Below, piece by piece: positions 15,458-24,000 of a stretch of DNA of 64,000 nucleotides (the stretch's first letter is position 1; every line of letters starts with the position of its first letter). The notes below the pieces were generated by a model that was not told the DNA's origin, searched no databases, and was given only the letters and a program-made list of their open reading frames with translations. This stretch comes from Cyclobacteriaceae bacterium (lineage in GTDB: Bacteria; Bacteroidota; Bacteroidia; Cytophagales; Cyclobacteriaceae). The DNA lies in assembly GCA_028281285.1 (NCBI GenBank), contig JANQKF010000013.1, positions 124,001 through 188,000 of the forward strand. The letters are read 5' to 3'. Both the position numbers and the translations under genes were made by a program.

Positions 15458-16603
15458 TTACAGCAAACCGGCTATCAGAAAGCCAAAGTAGGTGCCCACT
15501 CCCGCACCCAATGATCCAGCCAGTATAGCAGGTAATAGCAGATCTTGTCGATCATAGCTCTTTGCCAAAGCCAGTGCCGTAGAGGCACCTCCAATATTGG
15601 CCTGTGATGCAATGGCCATCAAATACCAGTCGGATTTGATCAATAGTCCAACCAGAAAAATAAAGGCACCATGAACGACCACTATGGCCACTGTGAAAAG
15701 CAGTATACTTCCGGCTAACTCCCCTACATCCGCCAAAGCTGTCACCTCACAAAAGGCCCCCACAACTGCCAAAAACAAATAAACCGAAAACATCCCAAGT
15801 AGCTTTGCACCGCTTAATCGTTGAATAGACTTGAATTGGGCAAGTATTAGTGCGAAGGTGGTGAGAATGAGTATAGACGGCAGTTCAATTCCCAAATTGC
15901 TTAACCCTTCAGCAATCGCGTCAGAGAGAAAGAAGAACAAGAATGCCATTCCCAATAACAAGGCCAGAGTTAAAGGGTTAAGTTCCTCCTGGTCATTGTG
16001 TTCTCCCAAATCCTCTGAGGACACATTAACAAGTTTCTTTCTGGGGCGCCATTTATTTAAGATTGCCGGCATCGAAATAGCTACCATCATCCAGACTGCC
16101 GTCACAATATTATCGGCAACAACAATACCTGTATACACCGCTCCTTCACGAACCACATCATAATGTAAAGCAACAGCATTAAAGTTTACACTACCACCGA
16201 TATAGGTGCCGGTCATCATGCCTGCCACCGCATTAAATGAGTCCCCAAAAACTTCCGGTCCGTTAATCAGATTAATTGCTACCAAAACGCCAAGCATTGT
16301 GCCTGCTGCTCCGATAAAGAACATGAGCAACATAGGCAAACCCGCTTTCTTAAGTTGCTTAAGACTCACTCCTAAAAGCAGGAAGAAAATACTGGCTGGA
16401 GCAACATATTTGAAAATACCATCATATACAGGGCTGGCATTTGAGGCCGAAGGAAGAAATCCGATATTAGCCACAATGGCGGTCAAGATGATCACCAAAA
16501 GCGATGAACTAATTTTTTTAAGAAAGGTATGCCTACAGAGCCATTCTGAAAGCACAATTAATCCACAAAGAAAGGCCAGAATATATAGGGGATTTTGGAT
16601 CAT
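15458..16603 (-). CDS. DUF819 family membrane protein
   Basis: The 381-residue protein has ten or more hydrophobic segments and the DUF819 (YjcL-like) signature GMMTGTYIGGSVNFNAVA, with QANIGGASTALALAKSY near the C-terminus. The two glycine-rich repeats suggest a transporter-like inverted repeat. The transported substrate is unknown. It ends one base before the convergent SUMF1-like gene end, with no hairpin between them. The upstream LytTR regulator is on the same strand, 78 bases away, so joint transcription is possible. Confidence 0.82.
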   Translation of the reverse strand: MIQNPLYILAFLCGLIVLSEWLCRHTFLKKISSSLLVIILTAIVANIGFLPSASNASPVYDGIFKYVAPASIFFLLLGVSLKQLKKAGLPMLLMFFIGAAGTMLGVLVAINLINGPEVFGDSFNAVAGMMTGTYIGGSVNFNAVALHYDVVREGAVYTGIVVADNIVTAVWMMVAISMPAILNKWRPRKKLVNVSSEDLGEHNDQEELNPLTLALLLGMAFLFFFLSDAIAEGLSNLGIELPSILILTTFALILAQFKSIQRLSGAKLLGMFSVYLFLAVVGAFCEVTALADVGELAGSILLFTVAIVVVHGAFIFLVGLLIKSDWYLMAIASQANIGGASTALALAKSYDRQDLLLPAILAGSLGAGVGTYFGFLIAGLL

Positions 16604-16681
16604 AAACCCTCAATATAAGGGTTTCTTCCCATTCACTTTAAATTCTCCTTTGGTCATGTCCAACCACAAGAACACTGAACG

Positions 16682-17362
16682 TCACTTGACTTTCTTGAGT
16701 ACCTCTTCACGGTAAGATTGCCCAATCGGAACCATATGGTTTCCAATTTTAATCTGATTTCCCTCTATATACTCGATTTTTGATTTGGCTATAATGAAGG
16801 ACTTGTGGGTTCTAAGGAATGCCCCCTCCGGAAGCTCTTCAAGGAGTTTCTTCAAAGTCGATGTCACAATCAAAGTTTTATCCTCAAGATACGCCTTCAC
16901 ATAATCACCCAAAGCCTCAAAAAACATTATATGGTCAAAATTGACTTTGAACATCTTCTTGTCTGCTTTGAGCATTATATGCGAAGCGTTATTCGATTCA
17001 ATGGGCTTGGTCTTTTCTTTTACCTTATTAATGCCTTGAATAAATCGTTCGAACGAAAAGGGTTTTAATAAATAGTCAGTCGCATTCAACTCAAAGCCCT
17101 CTACAGCAAACTCAGGATATGCAGTAGTAAAGATTACCTGAGGCTTTTCGTTCAATGATTTATAAAAGTTTATACCGGACAATTTGGGCATATTGATATC
17201 CAGAAATAAAAGGTCGATCATCTCCCTCTCCATTACTTTCATCGCCTCAAAAGCATCCTTGCAAGTTGCTTTTAGCTCCAGATCAGGGTGATCCTGGATG
17301 TAGTTAGTCAATACATCTCGCGAGAGCGGTTCATCATCTACTATAATACACTGAATACTCAT
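16682..17362 (-). CDS. LytTR-family response regulator
   Basis: The 226-residue protein has a receiver domain (1-118) with D9/D10, phospho-acceptor D55 in LLFLDINMP and K107-type KPFS. The C-terminal LytTR DNA-binding domain (about 130-225) contains FLRTHKSFIIAKSKIEYIEG and MVPIGQSYREEV. It overlaps the stop of the histidine kinase gene by four bases (ATGA). LytTR proteins bind direct repeats about two helical turns apart; a tandem 21/22-base repeat of that kind stands in front of this operon at 19184-19226. Confidence 0.92.
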   Translation of the reverse strand: MSIQCIIVDDEPLSRDVLTNYIQDHPDLELKATCKDAFEAMKVMEREMIDLLFLDINMPKLSGINFYKSLNEKPQVIFTTAYPEFAVEGFELNATDYLLKPFSFERFIQGINKVKEKTKPIESNNASHIMLKADKKMFKVNFDHIMFFEALGDYVKAYLEDKTLIVTSTLKKLLEELPEGAFLRTHKSFIIAKSKIEYIEGNQIKIGNHMVPIGQSYREEVLKKVK

Positions 17363-18369
17363 AAGTCAATCACAGCGGTTACTTTAAAAACTTCATTCGT
17401 TTCCTTTATATCTAATCTGGAATCCGGATAAATCAAAGACATTCGCTTCTTTACATTTTCAAGTCCTATCCCTCCATATTTACCTTTTTCCGGATCATCA
17501 ACTTGACCTTTATTGTTCTCTATATCGAATCTAACCTCATAACTTTTAATTCTCATCTTGATGTTCACAAACGCTTGTTCCGAGGCACCTTTCACACCGT
17601 GTTTGAAACTATTCTCGATCAAAGGCATAAATAACAGGGGAGCAACCTCAACATCTTCAGGGTCGCCAATAATTTCAAATTCGATTTTTGTTGATTTATC
17701 TGCCCTTAACTTTTGAAGGTCTATATAGACCTTCATGATCTCAATTTCCTTCGTCAGGGGCACTTTATCATCTCCAACCTTATAAAGCATGTATCGCATG
17801 AGTTCTGATAATTCCAATATGACTTGTGGAGTACGTTGATCATTTTGCAGCGACAACGAATAAATACTGTTCAAACTATTGAAAAGGAAGTGAGGATTCA
17901 CCTGGCTTTTAAGAGAGTTTAATTCAACCGTCAGTTTCTCTTTTTCAATACTTTGCAAGTGATACCAGGATTTTGCCAACCAATACAATGTGGAAACCAC
18001 CATATAGATCAAGAAAATGGTAAACAATACCTGGACATCGATAAATGAAACCATGTAGATTTCGGGAATAAGAGGCAGAACGAACTCAAAAACTCCTTCA
18101 TGCGCTAAATAGGCAATTCCAATATTCCCTATGGTAGCCAGCAAGTATTTCCAATACTTCCCCCTGGAGAGGTACCTTGGTATCCACCAATTCAAATTGA
18201 GATAAACCAGGATCATCAAAGGAATATGGAAGATGATGGCATAGATCAGGTCAATGATCTGGAAGAAGTTGGAAATCGAGAAATAGGAACCAATGGCATA
18301 AATGGATAACACCCAAAAGACTGAGTGTTGTAACCACTTAGAGTTTATAATTCTCCTGATTCGGTTCAT
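17359..18369 (-). CDS. LytS/YehU-type sensor histidine kinase
   Basis: The 336-residue membrane kinase has four hydrophobic segments (about 12-30, 38-58, 75-95 and 108-130). A His_kinase domain follows with H160 in SQVNPHFLFNSLNSIYSL, then an HATPase domain including LLFMPLIENSFKHG and GGIGLENVKKR. No extracytoplasmic sensor domain is visible, so the signal must come through the membrane helices or a partner. The gene overlaps the lipoprotein gene before it and the LytTR gene after it by four bases each. Confidence 0.92.
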   Translation of the reverse strand: MNRIRRIINSKWLQHSVFWVLSIYAIGSYFSISNFFQIIDLIYAIIFHIPLMILVYLNLNWWIPRYLSRGKYWKYLLATIGNIGIAYLAHEGVFEFVLPLIPEIYMVSFIDVQVLFTIFLIYMVVSTLYWLAKSWYHLQSIEKEKLTVELNSLKSQVNPHFLFNSLNSIYSLSLQNDQRTPQVILELSELMRYMLYKVGDDKVPLTKEIEIMKVYIDLQKLRADKSTKIEFEIIGDPEDVEVAPLLFMPLIENSFKHGVKGASEQAFVNIKMRIKSYEVRFDIENNKGQVDDPEKGKYGGIGLENVKKRMSLIYPDSRLDIKETNEVFKVTAVIDL

Positions 18370-19133
18370 TGAGCTGAAATTCTCTGGTAATTGATCGTCT
18401 CATCAAAAACCGATTCATCATCAGAGTACTTCTTTAAAAATTTCTGAATCTCTTTAGGTTGTGCTGTAATCAGTACAGTGCCATCCACATTTTCATGGCG
18501 CATTCGAATCAGGTTACTTTCAAAAAGCCTATTTAATTTGTCCAGATCGAACATCACCATATCAAATTTATCATTGCCTTTTATCTCCATCTTCAGAAAG
18601 GTATGCACTGGAAAGAAATTATCGGAAATACCTTCCAGCTCATAGAATTCGTATGGATAGAGATCCATAAAGAGATCTTCACCAATCCTTACCACATGCA
18701 CCTCATATTGCTCTTTCTTCTCACCGTCTTCATACACTGTCATTCTATAGTTCATTTTGTCCTTGCTGAGCGTGGTGATATCAGAGCTCATTATGACATT
18801 TTTATTTATTGTTACTAAGGTGTCATCCTTCTCTTTCAGTCTTTCGGCAATCTCCTTTAATGTGTATTCTTTTTGCCCGAATCCATCTAGCTTCAAAGTC
18901 TCGTCATCACCCTCTTCATCGAAATCTATCGAGATTGTGAAGTTATCCTTTGAGCCAAATTTTGAGGTGAATTCAATATAGTCTCCTTCATCATCTCCCG
19001 GTGATTGCCATTTCCCCACTAACTCAGGTAAGTAAACCAAAGTATCGGTGGTATAAATAGGGAATAAAGAGTATACGCATGAACTCATGCAGATCATCAA
19101 AAGTGTCAAGGCGATAATTACTTTCTTTTTCAT
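18366..19133 (-). CDS. Lipoprotein of unknown function, first gene of a LytS/LytTR operon
   Basis: I do not recognise a family. The protein (255 residues from the ATG at 19133) begins MKKKVIIALTLLMICMSSC, a clear lipoprotein signal. The mature part is acidic, beta-rich and hydrophilic (LPELVGKWQSPGDDEGDYIEFTS; later FFPVHTFLKMEIKG and MVMFDLDKLNRLFE). A TTG at 19160 would add nine residues ahead of the signal and is less likely. Its TGA overlaps the kinase ATG (ATGA). A secreted lipoprotein coupled to a kinase without an external domain is a candidate signal-input partner; that is inference. Confidence 0.8.
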   Translation of the reverse strand: MKKKVIIALTLLMICMSSCVYSLFPIYTTDTLVYLPELVGKWQSPGDDEGDYIEFTSKFGSKDNFTISIDFDEEGDDETLKLDGFGQKEYTLKEIAERLKEKDDTLVTINKNVIMSSDITTLSKDKMNYRMTVYEDGEKKEQYEVHVVRIGEDLFMDLYPYEFYELEGISDNFFPVHTFLKMEIKGNDKFDMVMFDLDKLNRLFESNLIRMRHENVDGTVLITAQPKEIQKFLKKYSDDESVFDETINYQRISAQ

Positions 19134-19157
19134 CTTCTTAGTTGTTTTTTGATGATC

Positions 19158-19189
19158 CAAAAGTGTTGTTCACCTGCGGGTTGGACAAA
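19158..19189 (-). promoter_or_regulatory. Promoter of the lipoprotein-LytS-LytTR operon
   Basis: On the minus strand TTTG (19189-19186), 20 bases and CACTTTTG (19165-19158) match the Bacteroidota promoter pattern with one -7 mismatch (CA instead of TA). The ATG follows 24 bases later. The -33 element overlaps the inner end of a tandem repeat, the arrangement expected for an activator that contacts RNA polymerase. Confidence 0.55.
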
Positions 19190-19226
19190 AAATCTCGGTG
19201 AACACGACAAAACTCAGGATGAACAC
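19184..19226 (-). repeat. Tandem 21/22-bp direct repeat, candidate LytTR binding site
   Basis: Two head-to-tail copies occupy 19184-19205 and 19206-19226. On the minus strand both begin GTGTTCA and end TTTTGTC, with a few differences inside; the spacing of the GTGTTCA boxes is 21 bases. LytTR regulators bind direct repeats about two turns apart, and the repeat ends exactly at the -33 element of a LytTR operon. An inverted GTTCACC box is also present at 19168-19174. Autoregulation is inferred. Confidence 0.65.
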
Positions 19227-19239
19227 AAATTTTTCCGGA

Positions 19240-19752
19240 CTATGAATTTAAAATAATATCAACTACCTCTGAAAAGGTAGTGGCATGGTAGTCGGCTAAT
19301 TTGCTCCTATCTACCAACGCCTTCAATTGGACTGTCTTGATTCCAAGTTTCTTCCCGGGGGCCAAATCCCGTTCCTTATCACCAACCATCCAACATTTTT
19401 GTACGGCTCCGTTAAATTTAGCTAATCCTTTTTCGAGCATTAAGGAATCCGGCTTCCTCATCAACGATCTGCTAATGTGATCGACCAGGGGTGCATAGTA
19501 GAAGTGATCAATAGCATTATTGCATTGCTGTTGTAGAAGATCATGGCAGTCGTCCACCAACTTCTCATCATAGTATCCACGGGCAATACCACTTTGGTTG
19601 GTGACTACTATCAGCTTAAACCCATTGTCCTTTAAACGAGCCAGTCCGGAAGGCACATCCTCTGGGATTTCAAACTCTTCGATTTTCATTATGTGGCGGC
19701 CGATTTCTTTGTTCAAGACACCGTCCCGGTCGAGGAAAATACATTTATTCAT
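19240..19752 (-). CDS. HAD-IIIA phosphatase, GmhB-like (heptose-bisphosphate/histidinol-phosphate phosphatase family)
   Basis: The HAD core is clear: nucleophile motif FLDRDGVLN at residues 6-14, VTNQSGIARGYY as motif II, RKPDSLM for the motif III lysine and VGDKERDLAPGK for motif IV. GmhB enzymes normally have a Cys/His zinc loop before RKP. Here that stretch reads YYAPLVDHISRSLMRKP, without cysteines, so the zinc site seems lost. Substrate is therefore uncertain. The ATG at 19752 (MNKCIF) gives 170 residues. In-frame ATGs at 19764 and 19818 would add 4 and 22 residues; the latter cannot be excluded. Confidence 0.8.
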   Translation of the reverse strand: MNKCIFLDRDGVLNKEIGRHIMKIEEFEIPEDVPSGLARLKDNGFKLIVVTNQSGIARGYYDEKLVDDCHDLLQQQCNNAIDHFYYAPLVDHISRSLMRKPDSLMLEKGLAKFNGAVQKCWMVGDKERDLAPGKKLGIKTVQLKALVDRSKLADYHATTFSEVVDIILNS

Positions 19753-19884
19753 AGGCAATGTCATCAGGGCTTCTAACAATTTATTTGCATATTCGTTATG
19801 AGAACTACCACTCCTCATTACCGGCCCATGACACTAAATCTAGTTAATTAAACAACCTTTCAAAGGCCAAATGCATTTATATAT

Positions 19885-19892
19885 TACCTTTG
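19885..19892 (+). promoter_or_regulatory. Putative -7 element TACCTTTG before the mannosyltransferase-like gene
   Basis: An exact TAnnTTTG match lies 14 bases before the ATG at 19907. The -33 region is poor (TTTC). If used, the transcript leader would be under ten bases. Confidence 0.4.
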
Positions 19893-19906
19893 GGCACCAT
19901 TAAGAA

Positions 19907-20695
19907 ATGAGCGATAGCCTAGTCATCATCCCCACCTATAATGAGAAAGAGAACATTGCCGAAATCATTGATGCGGTAATGAATCTCCCAAAGGAATTTG
20001 ACTTGTTGATTGTTGATGATGGGTCCCCTGATGGCACTGGTGACATCGTTAAATCAATGATGGGCGAGTATAAAGACCGGCTTTTTATTGAGGAAAGAGC
20101 GGGTAAACTGGGGCTGGGAACGGCTTACATCCATGGATTTCGGTGGGCACTGAAAAGAAGTTATGAGTTCATTTTTGAAATGGATGCAGACTTTTCGCAT
20201 AACCCTGAGGACTTAATGAAGTTACATTATGCCTGCCATAATGGTAAGCATGACATGGCCATCGGATCGCGATATGTGTCAGGGGTGAATGTTGTTAATT
20301 GGCCCATGAGTAGAGTAATGCTCTCCTACTTTGCCAGCCACTATGTGCGGTTTATTACCGGCCTGCCAATCCGAGATACTACGGCAGGATTTAAGTGTTA
20401 TAGAAGAAAAGTACTTGAGACTATTGACTTGGAAAAGATCAGGTTCATGGGCTATGCCTTTCAGATTGAGATGAAGTTTCTCACCTGGAAGTATGGTTTT
20501 CAAATTGCAGAAGTGCCCATAATATTCACCGACCGAACCAGAGGCGAGTCAAAACTTTCGGGAGGGATAGTAAAAGAAGCTGTATTTGGTGTTCTTCAAA
20601 TTAAAATAGGTAGCCTATTTAAGACCTACCGTCAAGAGATTAAAGACGATCCCGATTTAATCGAAGCGGATGGCCTTCACAGGGCTGATGCGTGA
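19907..20695 (+). CDS. Polyprenol-phosphate mannose synthase-like glycosyltransferase (GT2)
   Basis: Likely transfers a sugar from GDP- or UDP-sugar to polyprenyl phosphate at the inner membrane. The GT2 fold shows SLVIIPTYNEKENI at 4-17, VDDGSPDGTG at 36-45, the metal-binding DAD at 93-95 in FEMDADFSHNP, and the Dpm1-like TAGFKCYRRKVLE and FTDRTRGESKLS. There is no C-terminal membrane helix, as in soluble Dpm1-type enzymes. The sugar is not certain from sequence. The 3' end runs 39 bases into the convergent permease gene, a true coding overlap on both strands. Confidence 0.9.
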   Translation: MSDSLVIIPTYNEKENIAEIIDAVMNLPKEFDLLIVDDGSPDGTGDIVKSMMGEYKDRLFIEERAGKLGLGTAYIHGFRWALKRSYEFIFEMDADFSHNPEDLMKLHYACHNGKHDMAIGSRYVSGVNVVNWPMSRVMLSYFASHYVRFITGLPIRDTTAGFKCYRRKVLETIDLEKIRFMGYAFQIEMKFLTWKYGFQIAEVPIIFTDRTRGESKLSGGIVKEAVFGVLQIKIGSLFKTYRQEIKDDPDLIEADGLHRADA

Positions 20696-21874
20696 AATTA
20701 ATGCTGTGGGTAGCAACATGGTCACCGTTATTAATCCCACGACCAAAACATTTATTCCAATGATCATAGTCCAATTCCAGGCAATAGGTACAAATTCCAT
20801 GTAATAGTGTATGGGGTCTAACGTGATCGGCTTTAGGTAATACTGGACAAGTCCAAATACAATGGCCATCAAATTGCCAATAAGCATTCCCTTTAAAACC
20901 AACTGTAGGCCATTGTAGGAAAATACCCTTCTTATTAAACCATCGGTAGCTCCCAGAGCTTTGAACATCCCAATCATTTGCGTTCTTTCTTTAATTAGGA
21001 TGAACAGTACGGATACGATATTGAAACAGGCCACAAACAGTATGAGGGCCAGAAAGATAGAATTGTTCTGACTTAATAATGAAAGCCAATCAAAAATCTC
21101 GGAGAATTTATCCGGCACTTTTTGAGTAAACTGTTCTTCACTGACCAAATCTGCCAACTCCTCGTTGGCCTGATCAATATTTTTGAAATTATTGATGAAC
21201 ACTTCATATCCACCTACCTGATCATCCTCCCAACCATTTAATCCTCGAACCATCTTAATATCCCCCAAAACAATCTTCTGATCAAAGTCATCAAGTGCGG
21301 TATTAAAGATTCCGACCACAGTTAGTCTACGTGTTCTCGGAGGGTCCTGAATAAAATAAGTTACCACCCTATCTCCCACTTGTAATTCCATATCCTCGGC
21401 AACATCCTGACTCACCACAATCTCAGGAGTGAACGAAGTATCGTTGAAATCGATGAACCTGCCGTCAACCAAATAACTATTGAAGTATTCCTTATTGAAG
21501 CTCTCTCCTACACCCTTGATCATCAAACCAGTCACCTCGTCAGAATTCTGAAGAATAGTGGGCTTTTGGGCGAATTCCTGGACATGGGTAACATACGCAT
21601 TATCTTGAATACGCTGTAATCGTTCTGACTCCATTGATATTGGATCTTCCTCAAACGAATTTGTCAGGGAGTACTTCACAACCTGTATATGCCCGGAAAA
21701 ACTGAAAATCTTGTCTTTAATATTCTCCTGAAAACCACCCAATATCATATAGGCACCAACCATTACTGCAATTCCAATTGCTACACTTGCTACGGCAACC
21801 TTCTGAATGATTGAAGAAAAATTACCCTGCCCGGGATCACTAATTCTTTTCGCTATGAAATAAGGGAGGTTCAA
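20657..21874 (-). CDS. ABC transporter permease, LolC/LolE-FtsX type
   Basis: The 405-residue protein has one N-terminal membrane helix (about 25-47), a large periplasmic MacB-PCD domain (about 50-260) and three C-terminal helices with the FtsX pattern. It ends in ISPVKAIRFD, a typical terminus of these permeases. The architecture matches the lipoprotein-releasing LolC/E family, and the opening MNLPYFIAKRISDPGQGNFS is typical of Bacteroidota members. The matching ATPase is not in the window. The last 39 bases overlap the convergent glycosyltransferase gene. It is divergent from namZ, 51 bases away. Confidence 0.88.
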   Translation of the reverse strand: MNLPYFIAKRISDPGQGNFSSIIQKVAVASVAIGIAVMVGAYMILGGFQENIKDKIFSFSGHIQVVKYSLTNSFEEDPISMESERLQRIQDNAYVTHVQEFAQKPTILQNSDEVTGLMIKGVGESFNKEYFNSYLVDGRFIDFNDTSFTPEIVVSQDVAEDMELQVGDRVVTYFIQDPPRTRRLTVVGIFNTALDDFDQKIVLGDIKMVRGLNGWEDDQVGGYEVFINNFKNIDQANEELADLVSEEQFTQKVPDKFSEIFDWLSLLSQNNSIFLALILFVACFNIVSVLFILIKERTQMIGMFKALGATDGLIRRVFSYNGLQLVLKGMLIGNLMAIVFGLVQYYLKPITLDPIHYYMEFVPIAWNWTMIIGINVLVVGLITVTMLLPTALISRISPVKAIRFD

Positions 21875-21925
21875 GAATATGGTTAATTTTGATCTTTCCT
21901 GTTCGCATCAAAGATAAACGAAGCT

Positions 21926-23080
21926 GTGATTAGAACGCTCTTCATCCTTTCTATTTTATTAATCTTTAGTTGTTGCTCCACTAACCGGAAATTGAAGGTT
22001 GGTGCTGAACGATTGGAGGAATACCTGAAACTTCTGGATGGTAAAAGAGTGGCAATGGTCGTTAACCAAACTTCGATGATTGGTGATGTTCACCTTGTCG
22101 ATACACTCCTTTCTCTGGGAATAAATATCGTAAAGGTGATGGCTCCGGAACATGGCTTCAGAGGTGAAGCTCCTGATGGACAGCATATAGACGATAGTAA
22201 GGACCCAAAAACCGGTTTACCCATCATCTCCATTTATGGCAAGACCAGAAAACCAACACCCGAGATGATTGAAGATGTGGATATCATGGTTTTTGATATC
22301 CAGGATGTAGGGGTTCGGTTCTATACCTTCATCAGCACCATGCACTATATCATGGAAGCTGGTGCCGAAAATGGAAAACAAGTGATCATTTTAGATCGAC
22401 CCAACCCTAATGGAATGTATGTAGATGGTCCGGTCAAAGACCCGGATATTACCAGTTTTGTAGGTATGCACCCAATCCCTATTGTCCATGGTTTGACAGT
22501 AGGTGAGTTAGCCCATATGATCAATCGTGAAGGTTGGCTCGCAAATGGGGTCAAATCAGATTTAACAGTGATCACCATGGACGGTTGGGATCATAGTCAG
22601 GAATATTCGCTACCTGTAAGACCATCACCCAACCTATCCACCGATAATGCGATTGCACTTTATCCTAGCTTGGGATTATTTGAAGGTACTGTGGTTAGTG
22701 TTGGACGTGGCACTGACCATCCTTTCGAAATGATAGGCCATCCAGATTATTCAAAAGGCGATTATACATTTACTCCTCAACCAAATGCCGGATCAAAATA
22801 TCCTCCTCTTGAAGGGTTGGAATGTAAGGGCCAGTTTTTTGGAAATGCACCTGCCAAACATGAGTTGACCTTAGCGTATTTGCTCGAATATCATAATGAT
22901 CTTAAAGATGACACTACTTTTTTCAGATCATATATCAGACTCCTATCCGGTACTGAGAATCTGCAAAAGCAGGTAGAGTCAGGCATGACCGAACAGGAAA
23001 TCAGGGAAACCTGGGAACCGAGACTAAGCGAATACAAAGCGCTGAGAAAAAAGTACCTGCTCTATCCCGATTTCGAATAA
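21926..23080 (+). CDS. namZ: Exo-beta-N-acetylmuramidase NamZ-like (DUF1343), lipoprotein
   Basis: DUF1343 proteins include NamZ, which removes terminal MurNAc from peptidoglycan fragments. The 384-residue protein starts with GTG and has a lipoprotein signal (LLIFSCCS, cysteine 16 or 17). Visible family motifs are GKRVAMVVNQTSM, the conserved MAPEHGFRGEAPDG (about 72-85), IDVMVFDIQDVG-type VFDIQDVGVRFYTF, and LDRPNPNG. The closing segment EIRETWEPRLSEYKALRKKYLLYP is characteristic. Its TAA overlaps the fmt ATG by one base. An extracytoplasmic role in cell-wall turnover is expected. Confidence 0.88.
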   Translation: MIRTLFILSILLIFSCCSTNRKLKVGAERLEEYLKLLDGKRVAMVVNQTSMIGDVHLVDTLLSLGINIVKVMAPEHGFRGEAPDGQHIDDSKDPKTGLPIISIYGKTRKPTPEMIEDVDIMVFDIQDVGVRFYTFISTMHYIMEAGAENGKQVIILDRPNPNGMYVDGPVKDPDITSFVGMHPIPIVHGLTVGELAHMINREGWLANGVKSDLTVITMDGWDHSQEYSLPVRPSPNLSTDNAIALYPSLGLFEGTVVSVGRGTDHPFEMIGHPDYSKGDYTFTPQPNAGSKYPPLEGLECKGQFFGNAPAKHELTLAYLLEYHNDLKDDTTFFRSYIRLLSGTENLQKQVESGMTEQEIRETWEPRLSEYKALRKKYLLYPDFE

Positions 23081-24000
23081 TGAAGGAATTGAGAATCATA
23101 TACATGGGCACTCCCGAATTTGCAGTGCCAAGTCTTCAAATTCTTGTAGAGAACGGGTACAACGTAGTTGCTGTAATCACGGCACCTGATAGGCCTAAAG
23201 GGCGCGGGCAGAAATTGACAACCTCTCCAGTTAAAGACTACGCTGTTTCTCAGAACATCCCGGTTCTTCAACCCACCAACCTAAAGAACTCCGAATTCAT
23301 TGAAGAACTCAGAAGTTACAATGCTAATCTTCAGATCGTAGTGGCTTTTAGAATGTTACCGGAAGTCGTTTGGAATATGCCGGAAATTGGCACATTTAAT
23401 TTGCATGCCTCTCTACTTCCTCAATATCGTGGTGCCGCTCCAATCAACTGGGCAATTATAAATGGTGAAAAAGAAACCGGGGTCACCACCTTCTTTTTAA
23501 AGCACCAAATTGATACTGGTAACATCATATTCCAGGAACGCGAACCCATTGAAGATGATGATACTGTGGGTTCTTTGTATGAACGATTGATGGATCTCGG
23601 GGCTAAGCTGGTACTAAGAACTGTTCAATCTATCCAAACTGGAGATTATCCCCAGATTGCACAAGATGAGAGTGTTGAAATCAAGCATGCCCCGAAGATT
23701 TTCAAAGAAACTTGCCAAATAGATTGGTCGAAATCATCTGAAGAAATCTACAATTTTATCCGAGGTTTGTCACCCTATCCGGCAGCATGGACCACAATTG
23801 CGGGAAAGAATTTTAAAATCTTCGGGGCGAAGAAAACAGAGTTCAAAACTGTTGGAACAAAACCAGGGGATTTTGAAACAGACAACAGGTCCTACCTGCA
23901 TGTGCAGACGGGTGGAAGCCCACTTGCCATTACCGATCTGCAAATGGAGGGTAAAAAACGCATGGACATTGAGTCATTTTTAAGAGGCAATACCTTATGA
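23080..24000 (+). CDS. fmt: Methionyl-tRNA formyltransferase
   Basis: Formylates initiator Met-tRNA using 10-formyltetrahydrofolate. The catalytic triad is visible as N107, H109 (FNLHASLLPQYRGAAP) and D145 (HQIDTGNI). The opening RIIYMGTPEFAVPSL is diagnostic, and the C-terminal OB-like domain carries IRGLSPYPAAWT. At 306 residues it is normal length. It overlaps namZ by one base and folA by four (ATGA). Pairing with dihydrofolate reductase fits shared folate chemistry. Confidence 0.96.
   Translation: MKELRIIYMGTPEFAVPSLQILVENGYNVVAVITAPDRPKGRGQKLTTSPVKDYAVSQNIPVLQPTNLKNSEFIEELRSYNANLQIVVAFRMLPEVVWNMPEIGTFNLHASLLPQYRGAAPINWAIINGEKETGVTTFFLKHQIDTGNIIFQEREPIEDDDTVGSLYERLMDLGAKLVLRTVQSIQTGDYPQIAQDESVEIKHAPKIFKETCQIDWSKSSEEIYNFIRGLSPYPAAWTTIAGKNFKIFGAKKTEFKTVGTKPGDFETDNRSYLHVQTGGSPLAITDLQMEGKKRMDIESFLRGNTL

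Noticed and set aside
16206-16715. 169-codon plus-strand frame
   Set aside because: Antisense to DUF819 and the LytTR gene; a low-complexity reading of membrane-protein codons.
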